A DNA stretch of 61,116 nt from Acidimicrobiaceae bacterium (GTDB lineage: Bacteria > Actinomycetota > Acidimicrobiia > Acidimicrobiales > Ilumatobacteraceae). Below, piece by piece: positions 1 through 8,640 of the stretch (positions are counted from its first letter, which is position 1; every line of letters begins with the position of its first letter). The stretch covers positions 1 to 61,116 of the forward strand of contig JACJWG010000021.1 in assembly GCA_020637235.1 (NCBI GenBank), in the 5' to 3' direction. The translations under genes were made by a program, and so were the position numbers. The notes under the pieces are model-generated. The model searched no databases. It saw only the letters and a list, made by a program, of their open reading frames with translations, and was not told the origin of the DNA.

Positions 1-465
1 GAACACCTGGAACGCCGGCTCGGGGATGCGCAGCGACGGGCGTCGGAAGCCGTACGTCCCGGCGGCCTCGAAGCCGAGTCGGCGGTAGTACGCCGGGTCG
101 CCCTCCAGGAACACGGCCGGCTCGGGGCGCGTGCCAGCGATCAGGCCGAGCGCCTGGGTGATCATCGCCGACCCGATGCCCTGGCGGTGCAGGTCGGGTC
201 GGACACCCACGGGGCTGAGCACCAGCACGTCGACCAGCCGGTCGGGTGCGTCGACGATCGCGCGGGTGAACGACACGTGGGCACACACCTGCGCGTCGAG
301 CTCGGCGACGATCGACAGCTCGGGCACCCACGCCCACGACGCCCGGAGCGCGTCGAGCAACACCCCGATCGACTCGTCGTCGCCGAAGGCCGCCACCTCC
401 AGGGCCCGCACGCCGTCGAACTCGTCGTTGCGCATCGGCCGGATCCGTACGTCGGTGTCGGTCAT
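1..465 (-). CDS. GNAT family N-acetyltransferase (partial, C-terminus beyond left edge)
   Basis: Begins MTDTDVRIRPMRNDEFDGV and contains the acetyl-CoA binding signature VRPDLHRQGIGSAMI (the R/Q-x-x-G-x-G/A loop of GNAT enzymes), followed by a PAYYRRLGFEAAG segment typical of the last strands of the fold. Expected to move an acetyl group from acetyl-CoA to an amine; the substrate cannot be told. About 155 residues are present and the family is usually 160-180, so only a short tail is missing. The ATG at 465 follows a non-coding gap and is divergent from the next gene. Identification of the fold is firm, function is open. Confidence 0.85.
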   Translation of the reverse strand, partial: MTDTDVRIRPMRNDEFDGVRALEVAAFGDDESIGVLLDALRASWAWVPELSIVAELDAQVCAHVSFTRAIVDAPDRLVDVLVLSPVGVRPDLHRQGIGSAMITQALGLIAGTRPEPAVFLEGDPAYYRRLGFEAAGTYGFRRPSLRIPEPAFQVF

Positions 466-553
466 CGACGCCAGTCTGGCGTCGACGGCACGATGGCGCG
501 GAGCGAGTTTCCGGATCGCCCGGCGCCCGGTCGTCGAGACCTACGATCGCGCC

Positions 554-1003
554 ATGGCGGACATCACCGGTCGGGTGAGGAAACGGGCGGCGCACCTGTT
601 CGACGACGGCGAGGTGGTGCTCGTGGCGATCCTGGTGGAGCCGAAGGGCACCTACGGCGCCGGGTCGGTCGCGGTCGCCGCGCTGCCGCGGGTGTCGACG
701 GCGCTGCTGGCGAACCGGGCGGCGAGCGACCGCCCCGACGGGTTCGCCTCCACGTTCCCATCGAAGCCCGCAGCGGTCGTGGTGACCGACCGACGGGTGG
801 CGGTGATCCCGTCCAACGGCATCGGGTTCGCGGCGATCACTGCCGAGTACGCCCGTACCGATCTCGTCGTGGCCGACAACGTCGGCAGGGGCCTCGGTCG
901 TCGACTCACACTCGCCTTCGTCGACGGCTCGAGCGTCGTGGTCGACGTGCAGCGAGGCCAGCCGTTCGAGCTGTTCGCCGCATCGCTCGGCGACCCGCCC
1001 TGA
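554..1003 (+). CDS. hypothetical protein, possible bacterial PH-like domain
   Basis: A 149-residue soluble protein with no signal peptide or membrane segment. The central part alternates short hydrophobic strands (AAVVVTDRRVAVIP, LTLAFVDGSSVVVDV) in the manner of bacterial PH-like or GRAM-like domains, but no catalytic motif is visible. The start at the ATG at 554 is chosen because upstream in-frame sequence is the promoter region of the divergent acetyltransferase. I do not recognise the family with certainty; no function is proposed. Confidence 0.6.
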   Translation: MADITGRVRKRAAHLFDDGEVVLVAILVEPKGTYGAGSVAVAALPRVSTALLANRAASDRPDGFASTFPSKPAAVVVTDRRVAVIPSNGIGFAAITAEYARTDLVVADNVGRGLGRRLTLAFVDGSSVVVDVQRGQPFELFAASLGDPP

Positions 1004-1076
1004 CCTGCGTGGTGATCCGCGTCATGACCTCCGAGGTCATGGCCGCCGGCCACCGGGGCGCCGTAGGGTCGAGGTC

Positions 1077-1478
1077 GTGGACACGCCATCCGATCTCGCC
1101 CGCTCGTCGATGCCGTTCTGTGTCACGCTCGACATGACCACCGTGGAAGCGACGCCGTCGCGCGTGGTGGTCACCATGCCGTGGAGCGCCGACAGGTGCA
1201 CGATCGGTGGCGCCACACACGGCGGGGCGCTGATGGCGCTGGCCGACTCGGCCGGCGCAGTGTGCGCGTACCTCAACCTTCCCGAGGGCGCGACCGGCAC
1301 GTCGACGATCCAGTCGGCCACCAACTTCCTCGGCGCGGTTCGTGAGGGAACGGCGGAGGCGACGGCCACACCGGTGCACACCGGCCGGTCCACGATCGTG
1401 GTGGCCACGGAGGTGCGTGTGGACGGCCGACTGGTCGCCGTCACCACCCAGACCCAGAGCGTGCTCGGCGCCCGCTGA
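1077..1478 (+). CDS. PaaI-family hotdog thioesterase
   Basis: A 133-residue single hotdog domain. The GGATHGGALMALADSAGA segment is the hallmark of PaaI/YbgC-like acyl-CoA thioesterases: the HGG loop sits before the central helix and the Asp within ALADSAG is the usual catalytic acid. The substrate is an acyl- or aryl-acyl-CoA, not definable from sequence. GTG start at 1077; the stop is convergent with and 8 bp from the next gene. No obvious operon partner. Confidence 0.85.
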   Translation: MDTPSDLARSSMPFCVTLDMTTVEATPSRVVVTMPWSADRCTIGGATHGGALMALADSAGAVCAYLNLPEGATGTSTIQSATNFLGAVREGTAEATATPVHTGRSTIVVATEVRVDGRLVAVTTQTQSVLGAR

Positions 1479-1486
1479 CCCGTCGG

Positions 1487-1945
1487 TCAGCCCTCGAGCG
1501 CTGCGGCGAGCCGTTCGAGCGTGCCGCTGATCGTCTGGCGGTTGCGTTCGGCGCGGTCGTCGATGCCCGACATCTTCTTGCTGTACTCGAGCGCCGATTC
1601 CGGTCGCAGGTCGTCGCTCCATTCGGTGACCCGGCATCCGGTGTCGGTCGGCTCGATGCGGTAGCCCCACGTGGAGAAGTGGAAGTCGAACATCGAGCAC
1701 TCGAACACGAACGACCGGCCACGCTCGGCCTCGACGACCTTCCCCTGACTGGTCCACACGTGCTCACCGTTGCGGTTGTGCCCGTCGAACATCGCACCGA
1801 CGTGCGCCTCGGCGACGCCGTCACGCCACTCGCAGGCGTAACACTCCTCCGACCACTCGCCCATGCGCGTCACGTCGGCGATGGCGTCGTACACGGCCTC
1901 GGGTGATGCGGCGATGTCGCGTGAGATCTCGATCCGTTCCGGCAT
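1487..1945 (-). CDS. SRPBCC family protein (polyketide cyclase/dehydrase-like)
   Basis: A 152-residue START-like lipid or hydrophobic ligand-binding fold. It opens with the typical first strand (ERIEISRDIAASPEAVYDAI) and MGEWSEEC, with later strands SFVFECSMF and YRIEPTDTGCRVTEWSDDL, ending in an amphipathic helix of a coenzyme-Q-binding or cyclase type family. Likely a ligand-binding or cyclase-like protein of unknown target. ATG start at 1945. Divergent from the FAD monooxygenase downstream on the other strand, separated by 135 bp. Confidence 0.8.
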   Translation of the reverse strand: MPERIEISRDIAASPEAVYDAIADVTRMGEWSEECYACEWRDGVAEAHVGAMFDGHNRNGEHVWTSQGKVVEAERGRSFVFECSMFDFHFSTWGYRIEPTDTGCRVTEWSDDLRPESALEYSKKMSGIDDRAERNRQTISGTLERLAAALEG

Positions 1946-2080
1946 GCGGAGAGTCAACCACACGGGTGAGCGAGTGCTCGGTGCGAGAGGTACGTCCGCA
2001 CGCCATGCTGGTCCGGTGTGCGAATTCGTCCGCAACGGTGCCATGGACGCATCGGTGTCGGCGGGGCAGGGGGAGCTGCG

Positions 2081-3556
2081 ATGGCTACGGACACGACGAC
2101 GCGCCACGGCGATCGAGCGCTCACGTGCGCGGTGTTGGTGGTGGGTGCCGGTCCGACGGGGATGATGCTGGCCGCCGAGCTGACACTGGCAGGCGCGGAC
2201 GTGATCGTGGTGGAGCGCCGGCCCGACGCCGAGCTCGAGAGCGCACGATCGCGAGGCCTGCACGCTCGGACGATCGAGGTGTTCGATCAACGCGGAGTCG
2301 CCGACCGGCTGTTGGCCGCCGGCACGGCCATGCAGGTGCAGGCGTTCGCCGGCATCCCGCTCGACATCTCCGACTTCCCGGCGCGACACCCCTACGGCCT
2401 CGCCCTCACCCAGCGCGAGGTGGAGCGGATCATGTCCGCCTGGATCGATGAACTCGGCGTCACGATCGTCCGCCGACGAGAGCTGCAGCGGTTCGCATCC
2501 GACGACGCCGGCGTCGACGTCGAACTGTCCGACGGCACGAGCGTGCGCGCGCAGTACCTGGTGGGTTGCGACGGAGGCCGGAGCACCGTGCGCAAGGCGG
2601 CAGGCATCGAGTTCGCCGGATGGGACGCGACCACGTGCTGGATCCATGCCGAGGTGGAGATGACCGAGCGACCCGAGTTCGGTCTCCGCGGGGGTGGCGG
2701 GATCGGACCCGCCGACGATGGGCGGGTCGGGGTCACGCTGATCGAACCCGACGTCGACCACGACCGCGAGCCGACGCTCGAGGATCTGCGGGCGGCGCTG
2801 CGTCGCGTCGACGGCACCGATCACGGCGCACACAGCCCCCGGTTCATCTCCCGCTTCACCGACATGTCCCGCCAGGCGGTGGCCTACCGGTCGGGCCGTG
2901 TACTGCTCGCCGGCGACGCCGCCCACGTGCACGCGCCACTCGGCGGCCAGGGTCTCAACCTCGGTGTGCAGGACGCGGTGAACCTCGGCTGGAAGCTCGC
3001 CCAGGTGGTCGGCGGCACGTCACCCGACGCGCTGCTCGACACCTACCACGACGAACGGCATCCCGTGGCGGCACGAGTACTGCAGAACACGATGGCGCAA
3101 CGTGCGATCGGCGCCGAACCGTCCGGCGCGCTGCGATCGACGATCGCCGAGATCCTGGCGCTCGACGACGCACGACGGCACGTGGCCGGGATGATCTCCG
3201 GCCTCGACATCCGGTACGACCTCCGCGGGAGACATCCCCTGGTCGGCCGGCGCATGCCCGATCTCGACCTGGTCACCGACGCCGGTCCGGTGCGTGTGTA
3301 CGAACTGATGCGCCGGGCTCGCCCGCTGCTGCTCGACTTCGAGGGCAGCTGTGCAGGCGACGTGGCGGGGTGGGCGGATCGGGTGCAGCGGGTGGAGGCC
3401 CGGTGCGGCGAGCCGTGGGAGCTGCCACTCGTGGGCGCCGTGGATCCACCATCGGCGGTGCTGGTCCGGCCGGACGGCCACGTCGCCTGGGTCGGCGTCG
3501 CCGGCGACCCGGAGTTGTCACGCGCGCTCGAGCGGTGGTTCGGGCCGGCGCGCTGA
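2081..3556 (+). CDS. FAD-dependent aromatic hydroxylase (PheA/TfdB/RdmE type)
   Basis: A 491-residue class A flavoprotein monooxygenase. N-terminal FAD dinucleotide motif VLVVGAGPTGMMLAAEL, a middle DG motif (YLVGCDGGRSTVRK) and the second FAD motif RVLLAGDAAHVHAPLGGQGLNLGVQDA, followed by a C-terminal thioredoxin-like domain usual in phenol hydroxylase/MhpA-like proteins. Uses NAD(P)H and O2 to hydroxylate an activated ring or polyketide. The ATG at 2081 is preceded by GGGGGAG and fits family N-termini better than the in-frame start at 2018. Its natural substrate is unknown, though a phenol from the tmo enzyme 22 kb away is conceivable. Confidence 0.88.
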   Translation: MATDTTTRHGDRALTCAVLVVGAGPTGMMLAAELTLAGADVIVVERRPDAELESARSRGLHARTIEVFDQRGVADRLLAAGTAMQVQAFAGIPLDISDFPARHPYGLALTQREVERIMSAWIDELGVTIVRRRELQRFASDDAGVDVELSDGTSVRAQYLVGCDGGRSTVRKAAGIEFAGWDATTCWIHAEVEMTERPEFGLRGGGGIGPADDGRVGVTLIEPDVDHDREPTLEDLRAALRRVDGTDHGAHSPRFISRFTDMSRQAVAYRSGRVLLAGDAAHVHAPLGGQGLNLGVQDAVNLGWKLAQVVGGTSPDALLDTYHDERHPVAARVLQNTMAQRAIGAEPSGALRSTIAEILALDDARRHVAGMISGLDIRYDLRGRHPLVGRRMPDLDLVTDAGPVRVYELMRRARPLLLDFEGSCAGDVAGWADRVQRVEARCGEPWELPLVGAVDPPSAVLVRPDGHVAWVGVAGDPELSRALERWFGPAR

Positions 3557-3581
3557 GCGCCGTCGGGAGCGTCGGGCGGCC

Positions 3582-4397
3582 TCAGTGGTCGGGACACTGC
3601 ATCACGTCGGGCGTGCCGAACCTCGACGGACACAGCGCCGGGTGGATGTTGGCGAAGTCGCCCAGTCGGTTCTCGAGGCCGTCGACCACCCATGCGTGCA
3701 GCATCCAGAGGTCGCCGCCTGCCAGGTAGGTGCCGGGGCACCGCTCGGCGCTGCCGGCCTCTTCGCGCAACGTCCAGCCGTTCACGATGCAGAGCCCGGT
3801 GTGCTGATGCCACTCGTCGTTCGGACCGGCGAATCCCTCCGGTTCGTCGGCCGACTGCACCCAGTACACGTAGGCGACGAGGCGAGCCGGCTCGACGCGC
3901 TCGTCGAACAGGATCATCGACGGTTCGGCGGGGTCGAACGGCTCGGCGACCTGCGGCCAGCGCACCCAGTGCGTGCCGACGCCCGGACCGGGCGCCGAGG
4001 TGCGCACGAACCCGAGCGCCTCGGCCTCGGCCATGGTGTCGAACCGGCTGGTGGACCGCTGCGCGGTGAGCCACTGGTGTTCGAAGATCGCGAGGTCGCC
4101 GGTGAGCAGCGGGGTCGCGATCGTGTCCGGCACCTGGCTGTGCCCGTGCGCGTGCTCGGGTTCGCCCGCACCGCTGGCACCCAGCGCGGCGATGGCGGCG
4201 CGGTCGTCGTCGTCTATGCGTCCGGGGTCGTGCAACGGGCCGGTGAGCACGACCGTCGTGCTCGTGCTCGCGCTGGTGCTCGCGACGGCCGGCTCGTCCG
4301 CCGGGGCGCTCCGGTCGCCGGCGTCGCACGCAACGCCGATCGTCAAGCTGGCGACGGCGGCCACCGCGGCGATCGCTCGGACGGCCGGGGCGGACAT
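3582..4397 (-). CDS. putative secreted lipoprotein of unknown function
   Basis: A 271-residue protein with a hydrophobic N-terminus (VRAIAAVAAVASLTIGVAC) ending in a cysteine that fits a relaxed lipobox, then a low-complexity Thr/Ser linker (VASTSASTSTTVV). The mature part has four cysteines towards the C-terminus (HTGLCIVNG, AERCPGTY, ALCPSRF, VMQCPDH), suggesting disulfides outside the membrane. The HAHGHSQ stretch could bind metal but is not a known motif. I do not recognise a domain. The ATG at 4397 places the signal peptide at the N-terminus; an in-frame ATG 30 bp upstream is possible. Confidence 0.7.
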   Translation of the reverse strand: MSAPAVRAIAAVAAVASLTIGVACDAGDRSAPADEPAVASTSASTSTTVVLTGPLHDPGRIDDDDRAAIAALGASGAGEPEHAHGHSQVPDTIATPLLTGDLAIFEHQWLTAQRSTSRFDTMAEAEALGFVRTSAPGPGVGTHWVRWPQVAEPFDPAEPSMILFDERVEPARLVAYVYWVQSADEPEGFAGPNDEWHQHTGLCIVNGWTLREEAGSAERCPGTYLAGGDLWMLHAWVVDGLENRLGDFANIHPALCPSRFGTPDVMQCPDH

Positions 4398-4506
4398 GGC
4401 AGCAGCGTAGGAGGCCGGCGCCGGCATGTCGACCGGGACTCGTGCGGGGATGTCGGCACCGAAACCGGCCGGCCGTGCCCGTCGGCGTTCCGTAGAGTCG
4501 CCGCCG

Positions 4507-5427
4507 ATGGAACCGCCGCGCTGGCCCGGATTCGAGCTCGTCGTACCCGAGGTCGTGCGCGCCAAGGCCGGGGTCGCCGGCGCGAACGGGTGGATCGACG
4601 CGCTGCCCGCTCTGCTCGCAGCGCTGGCCGACGAGTGGGGGTTCCAGCCGGTCCGCACCCTCGACGGTGGCACCGAGTCGTACACGGCCGAGGTGATCCG
4701 TACCGACGGCACGCCGGCCGTGCTGAAGCTGCTCGTGCCGCGCACGGCCGACGTGGCCGGTCACGAGATCACCGTGCTGCGCCTCGCCGACGGCCAGGGC
4801 TGCCCACGCCTGTTCGATCACGACGCCGGACGAGGTGCGCTGTTGATGGAACGCCTCGGCCGATCGCTCGCCGATCTCGACGTGCCGATGCTGCGCCGGC
4901 ACGAGATCCTGTGCACGGCCGCAGCCCGGCTGTGGCGGCCGGCTCCCGGCGTCGCGTTGCCGACGGGTGCCGACAAGGGACGCTGGCTCGTCGACTTCGT
5001 CGGCCACACGTGGGAAGCCCTCGATCGGCCGCTCGCCGAGGCGACCGTGGCGCACGCGATCGACTGTGCGGAACGACGGATCGCCGCCCACGACGACGAA
5101 CGGGCGGTGCTCGTGCACGGCGACGTGCACCAGTGGAATGCGCTCGAACGCGGTGACGACTTCGTGCTGGTCGATCCCGACGGTCTGCTGGCCGAGGCCG
5201 AGTACGACCTCGGCGTCGTGATGCGCGAAGACCCGGAGGAGTTGCTCGTCGAAGGCCCGTGGAACCGAGCACATCGCCTCGCTGCGCGCACCGGTCTCGA
5301 CGCGACCGCGATCTGGGAGTGGGGTGTGGTCGAGCGTGTGTCGACCGGGTTGCTGTGCACCCAGATCGGGTTCGAGCCGGTCGGCCGCCAGATGCTCGCA
5401 GCCGCCGAGGCCGTCACGGGGCTGTGA
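4507..5427 (+). CDS. streptomycin 6-kinase / APH(6)-like phosphotransferase
   Basis: A 306-residue aminoglycoside-phosphotransferase fold. The kinase signature appears as AVLVHGDVHQWNALE (catalytic Asp and Asn of HGDxxxxN) followed by VLVDPDGL (metal-binding DPDG), with an upstream ATP lysine in AVLKLLVP and hinge LLMERLG. The N-terminus WGFQPVRTLDGGTESYTAEV resembles APH(6)/streptomycin kinase (PF04655). In environmental actinobacteria such proteins may act on small metabolites rather than antibiotics, so resistance is not implied. Start at the ATG at 4507; divergent from the lipoprotein. Confidence 0.8.
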   Translation: MEPPRWPGFELVVPEVVRAKAGVAGANGWIDALPALLAALADEWGFQPVRTLDGGTESYTAEVIRTDGTPAVLKLLVPRTADVAGHEITVLRLADGQGCPRLFDHDAGRGALLMERLGRSLADLDVPMLRRHEILCTAAARLWRPAPGVALPTGADKGRWLVDFVGHTWEALDRPLAEATVAHAIDCAERRIAAHDDERAVLVHGDVHQWNALERGDDFVLVDPDGLLAEAEYDLGVVMREDPEELLVEGPWNRAHRLAARTGLDATAIWEWGVVERVSTGLLCTQIGFEPVGRQMLAAAEAVTGL

Positions 5428-5431
5428 CGAG

Positions 5432-5836
5432 TCAGCCCTCGCGTTCGAGCGAGACGGCCATGCCCGGCAGCGACACCCAGGGCTGCTTGTCGACGCACCA
5501 CACCTCGACGGTGGGGGCGATGTCGGATGTGTCGTCGAGCGTGCCCACCTTCACGGCCACCACCCCGGCGGACTTGGCGAGTTCGGACACGATCGGCGAG
5601 CCGCACGCCGGGCAGAAGCGGCGGCGCACGTACACGTCGTCGCCGAGCTCGCCACGTTCCTCGTACGTCTTCAGCTCACCGTGGAGCGTGAGCTGTGATT
5701 CGTGGGCCACCAGGTTCACGGAGAACGCACCGCCACTCTGGCGCTGGCAGTGGCTGCAGTGGCACACGGCCACGGCGATCGGATCGCCCGCCACCTCGTA
5801 GGTCACCTCACCGCACAGACACCGTCCCGTTCGCAT
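5432..5836 (-). CDS. GFA/CENP-V family zinc protein
   Basis: A 134-residue protein with the complete glutathione-dependent-formaldehyde-activating (GFA, PF04828) zinc pattern: RCLCGEV, VCHCSHCQRQSGG and FCPACGSPI supply the paired cysteines that hold two zinc ions. Members bind thiol adducts or act as S-hydroxymethyl-glutathione synthases, but most actinobacterial ones are uncharacterised because these organisms use mycothiol. Convergent with the APH gene, with only 4 bp between stops. Confidence 0.9.
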   Translation of the reverse strand: MRTGRCLCGEVTYEVAGDPIAVAVCHCSHCQRQSGGAFSVNLVAHESQLTLHGELKTYEERGELGDDVYVRRRFCPACGSPIVSELAKSAGVVAVKVGTLDDTSDIAPTVEVWCVDKQPWVSLPGMAVSLEREG

Positions 5837-5890
5837 GGCCGCACCGTACCGAGCCGGTCGTCGACCACCGGTACCGGACGCGCGCGGTCG

Positions 5891-6049
5891 TCAGGGGCGC
5901 TTCATGGCGTTCATGTTGTCGACCAGGCTCGGTCGTGACCGCCCGGCCTTCTTCGCCGCACGGCGCGCACGCGCCCGCTGGGTGCGTGTCATCGTCCGGT
6001 GGCGTCGGCGCGGGTTGCGGCGCTCCCACGGTGGCGTGCGGCCGCTCAT
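5891..6049 (-). CDS. small basic protein, hypothetical
   Basis: A 52-residue reading frame, about one third Arg/Lys, with a C-terminal block RRAAKKAGRSRPSLVDNMNAMKRP. The basic front could bind nucleic acid. It lies between two genes on the same strand without another better candidate, and the non-arginine C-terminal half (SLVDNMNAM) looks like genuine protein rather than GC-rich noise. ATG at 6049, with a second possible start at an internal Met (MTRTQRA). Weakly supported. Confidence 0.4.
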   Translation of the reverse strand: MSGRTPPWERRNPRRRHRTMTRTQRARARRAAKKAGRSRPSLVDNMNAMKRP

Positions 6050-6161
6050 CGCCCGGTCTCGCGGCGGGCGTCGTCGCAGACGACCCTCGTGTCGGCGCTC
6101 GTTGCCATGATCGCGTCGTACCCGCCCGGACGCCGTCCCGAGACACGGTGCCGTCGCAGGT

Positions 6162-7025
6162 TCAGCGCACGTAGTCCTCACCGGTGGCGCGGACCGTGAT
6201 GTCGTTGATCGTGACGCCCCACGGCTGATCGATCGCATAGACGATCTGGCGCACCAGGTCGTGCGGTGTGATCGCCCAGTAGCGCACGTCGTCGACGTCG
6301 GTCTCCTCCGGCCGGAGCCCGGCGCCGCTCATGATGCGCTGGAGTCGCTCGCCGAAGCGCTCGGTGTGCTGGCCGGTGAGGCCGACCAGCGCACCCTGGT
6401 CGATCACGCCGGCGCCGAGCCCGGTGCCCATCACGCCCGTCGGTCGCACCACCGTCACCTTGATCTTCCCCTGCGACTCCACACGGAGCGATTCACTGAG
6501 CACCCGTACGGCCGCCTTCGTGGCGCTGTACACGCCCGATCCTGCGGTGCCGTCGTTGCCGTACACCGACGACAGGTTCACCACATGGCCGCGGCCCTGC
6601 TCGATCATCTGGTCGTACACGGCGCAGATGCCGTTGAGCACACCCTTCAGGTTGATGTCGATCGCCCGGTCCCAGGCGTCGGCGGCCCGCGCATGGTCGC
6701 TGAAGAACGCGAGCGGCATCACCCCGGCGTTGTTGACCAGCACGTCGACCGCACCCCAGCGATCGACGGCGGCGTGCACCGCCGCATCGAGATCGGCGCG
6801 GCGGGTGACGTCGACGGCCAGGCCGAGCGCGTCGCCGCCGGCTGCGACGATCGTGTCCGCCGTCGTGGTCGCTGCTGCGCCGTCGACGTCGGTGGCGACC
6901 ACCTTCGCGCCCCGAGCGGCGGTCATCTCGGCGAGGATGCGGCCGAACCCGCCGCCGGCGCCGGTGATCAGGATCACCTTGCCGGCGAGGTGATCGGTCG
7001 GGGTGGAGGCAGCGTGGTCGGTCAT
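6162..7025 (-). CDS. SDR family NAD(P)-dependent oxidoreductase
   Basis: A 287-residue classical short-chain dehydrogenase. Cofactor motif LITGAGGGFGR (TGxxxGxG), Asp at the end of the second strand (VVATDVDG) suggesting NAD preference, NNAG structural motif, and catalytic Asn-Ser-Tyr-Lys set with NLSSVYG and YSATKAA. The segment after the active site is longer than the 250-residue norm and carries a substrate loop. Substrate unknown, most likely an alcohol or beta-hydroxy-acyl compound. ATG at 7025, divergent from the MmcQ gene with a 45-bp gap. Confidence 0.9.
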   Translation of the reverse strand: MTDHAASTPTDHLAGKVILITGAGGGFGRILAEMTAARGAKVVATDVDGAAATTTADTIVAAGGDALGLAVDVTRRADLDAAVHAAVDRWGAVDVLVNNAGVMPLAFFSDHARAADAWDRAIDINLKGVLNGICAVYDQMIEQGRGHVVNLSSVYGNDGTAGSGVYSATKAAVRVLSESLRVESQGKIKVTVVRPTGVMGTGLGAGVIDQGALVGLTGQHTERFGERLQRIMSGAGLRPEETDVDDVRYWAITPHDLVRQIVYAIDQPWGVTINDITVRATGEDYVR

Positions 7026-7070
7026 GGTCGCGAGGATCGCGCACGCCGACGGCAGTCGTAGGCTCCGGCC

Positions 7071-7478
7071 ATGGCCGAGCCGACGCGGCGCTACACCGAC
7101 GACGTGCCCGACGAGGTGGAGATCGAGTTGCGCGAGATCTGCCTCGAGCTCCCCGACGCGTACGAGGAGCGGGCGTGGGTGGGCACCCGATGGATGGTGC
7201 GCAAGCGGACCTTCGCCCACGTGCTCGGCGTCGGTCTCGACGGCGGCACGCCGGTGGTGGTGCTCGCCTTCCGGTCGGCGGGCGAGGAACTCGAGGTGTT
7301 GCGGCATGCCGGTCACCCGTTCTTCGAACTCGGGTGGGGCCGCGACGCGATGGGCATGGTGCTCGACGAGGACGTCGACTGGGACGAGGTCCGCGAACTG
7401 GTCACCGAGAGCTACTGCGTGCTGGCCCCGAAGAAGCTGGTCGCGATGATCGACCGCCCGCCGTCACCCGACGACTGA
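7071..7478 (+). CDS. MmcQ/YjbR family protein
   Basis: A 135-residue protein with the MmcQ/YjbR DNA-binding-like fold (PF04237): VEIELREICLELPDAYEERAWVGTRWMVRKRTFAHV, then GHPFFELGWGRDAMGMVLDEDVDWDEVRELVTESYCVLAPKKL split over the usual C-terminal helix pair. Members fold like CyaY; DNA binding has been proposed but their role is unsettled. Stops just before the double-hairpin repeat at 7488. Confidence 0.85.
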   Translation: MAEPTRRYTDDVPDEVEIELREICLELPDAYEERAWVGTRWMVRKRTFAHVLGVGLDGGTPVVVLAFRSAGEELEVLRHAGHPFFELGWGRDAMGMVLDEDVDWDEVRELVTESYCVLAPKKLVAMIDRPPSPDD

Positions 7479-7487
7479 ACGCCCGTC

Positions 7488-7577
7488 CGTGTGGTTGCAC
7501 CGGTCCGGCGCCGGCCGAACCACACGAACGGCCGTGTCCGTGTGGTTGCGCCGGTGTGCGTGCGGTGGAACCACACG
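7488..7577. repeat. two direct copies of a 9-bp-stem hairpin, 51-bp period
   Basis: CGTGTGGTT (7488-7496) pairs with AACCACACG (7518-7526), and the same arms recur at 7539-7547 and 7569-7577. Both hairpins have 21-nt GC-rich loops of different sequence, and each is followed by AACGGC. They sit between the convergent MmcQ and transglutaminase genes, where a bidirectional terminator is expected, but there is no T-tract, and the conserved arms with variable loops resemble a REP-like element. Confidence 0.75.
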
Positions 7578-7600
7578 AACGGCCCGCCCGCAGGGTGGCG

Positions 7601-8545
7601 TCAGCGCCGGAGCTGCACCACCACCGGTGGATCGCCGTACGGCGAGGCCTGCATCACCGCAGCGCCGGGATGGAGGCCCGGGTCGCGCCGGTAGCGATCG
7701 AGCAACGCGACCTCGGCGACCTCGGCGACCTCGGCGACCTCGGCGCCCGTGCCGATGTCGTCGGCCGCGACGAGCAACTGGGCGATCTCGTCGAGCCACC
7801 GTGCGTCCTCGTCGCTCACCGGCTCGTCGGGTTCACCGATCCGCCCCCAGCCGTCCCACAGGAGCAGCTCGTCCCCGAAGCGGTGGGCCACCTCGTGGAT
7901 CACCTCGTCGAACACGAAGCGCTCGCCGCGGAAGCCGGGTACCTCCGGACCGACGCCGTAGGTGGACGGGTCGAGCTCGCCCCGGCGGAAGCCGATCCAC
8001 ACCTCGGCTGCGGTGACGAATCCCGTGCCGCCGAGCTCGCCGCGGGGAATGTCCATCGGGCTCGGCAGCGTCGGCCGGGGATCGGCGACCTCGGGGTCGA
8101 AGCGCCGCCACCGCCCGTCGAGCCAGGCTTCGACGATCACGTGATCGTGGTGCCAGCCGTCGACGAAGTAGCCGACGTAGCCCACACGCGACCGGGCGGG
8201 GATGCCGCGCGAGCGCAGTGCACCCACGCAGAACAGCGTGTGGTCACGACAGCAACCCTGCACCCGCTCGGTGACCGCTCGTGGGTGGTCGAGCGGGCGC
8301 GGGTGGCGGCTCTGGTCGAGGTCGAGGATCGACTCGAGCCAGCGGGCGTCGATGTCGTGGCGGCTGCTGTCGGGCAGCTGTTCGCCCGATGCCCGATAGT
8401 GCACGATCACGTTGCGGGCCACGGCCGACAGCGACTCGGGATCGGCCGGCAGCGCAGCCACGAGATCGGCGTGACGGCCCGGGTTCGCGTACGGCGTGTG
8501 GCGAGCGTGGTCGATGGCGGTGTTCACGGGCGTGCGGTCCTCCAT
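7601..8545 (-). CDS. transglutaminase-like domain protein
   Basis: A 314-residue soluble protein with the Cys-His-Asp transglutaminase-core triad: GCCRDHTLFCVGALRS (nucleophile Cys), HHDHVIVEAWL (His) and GRWRRFDPE (Asp). Bacterial members act as peptidases or amidases on unknown targets. A 4-copy 9-bp direct repeat encodes a repeated EVA tract near the C-terminus, just before LLDRYRRDPGL. ATG at 8545 chosen because it keeps the N-terminus short; an upstream in-frame extension would be arginine-rich. Confidence 0.85.
   Translation of the reverse strand: MEDRTPVNTAIDHARHTPYANPGRHADLVAALPADPESLSAVARNVIVHYRASGEQLPDSSRHDIDARWLESILDLDQSRHPRPLDHPRAVTERVQGCCRDHTLFCVGALRSRGIPARSRVGYVGYFVDGWHHDHVIVEAWLDGRWRRFDPEVADPRPTLPSPMDIPRGELGGTGFVTAAEVWIGFRRGELDPSTYGVGPEVPGFRGERFVFDEVIHEVAHRFGDELLLWDGWGRIGEPDEPVSDEDARWLDEIAQLLVAADDIGTGAEVAEVAEVAEVALLDRYRRDPGLHPGAAVMQASPYGDPPVVVQLRR
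7707..7742. repeat. 9-bp tandem repeat, four copies, in coding sequence
   Basis: The unit gcgacctcg is repeated four times without mismatch within the transglutaminase-like gene, giving the repeated EVA tripeptide on the minus strand. As a multiple of three it changes length without breaking the frame, and is probably a slippage product. Confidence 0.9.
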
Positions 8546-8640
8546 GCCCCCGACGGACGGGCGGAGGCACCCGCGATCATCGCGGACGTCGGGTGCGCTC
8601 CGGTTCGCTCGGCGCGCCGGAACGCACCGGACGTCGCCGA

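Noticed and set aside
4507..5427. Acquired antibiotic resistance gene
   Set aside because: APH-like fold is clear, but base use matches neighbours and there is no mobile element, so a chromosomal kinase of unknown substrate is more likely.
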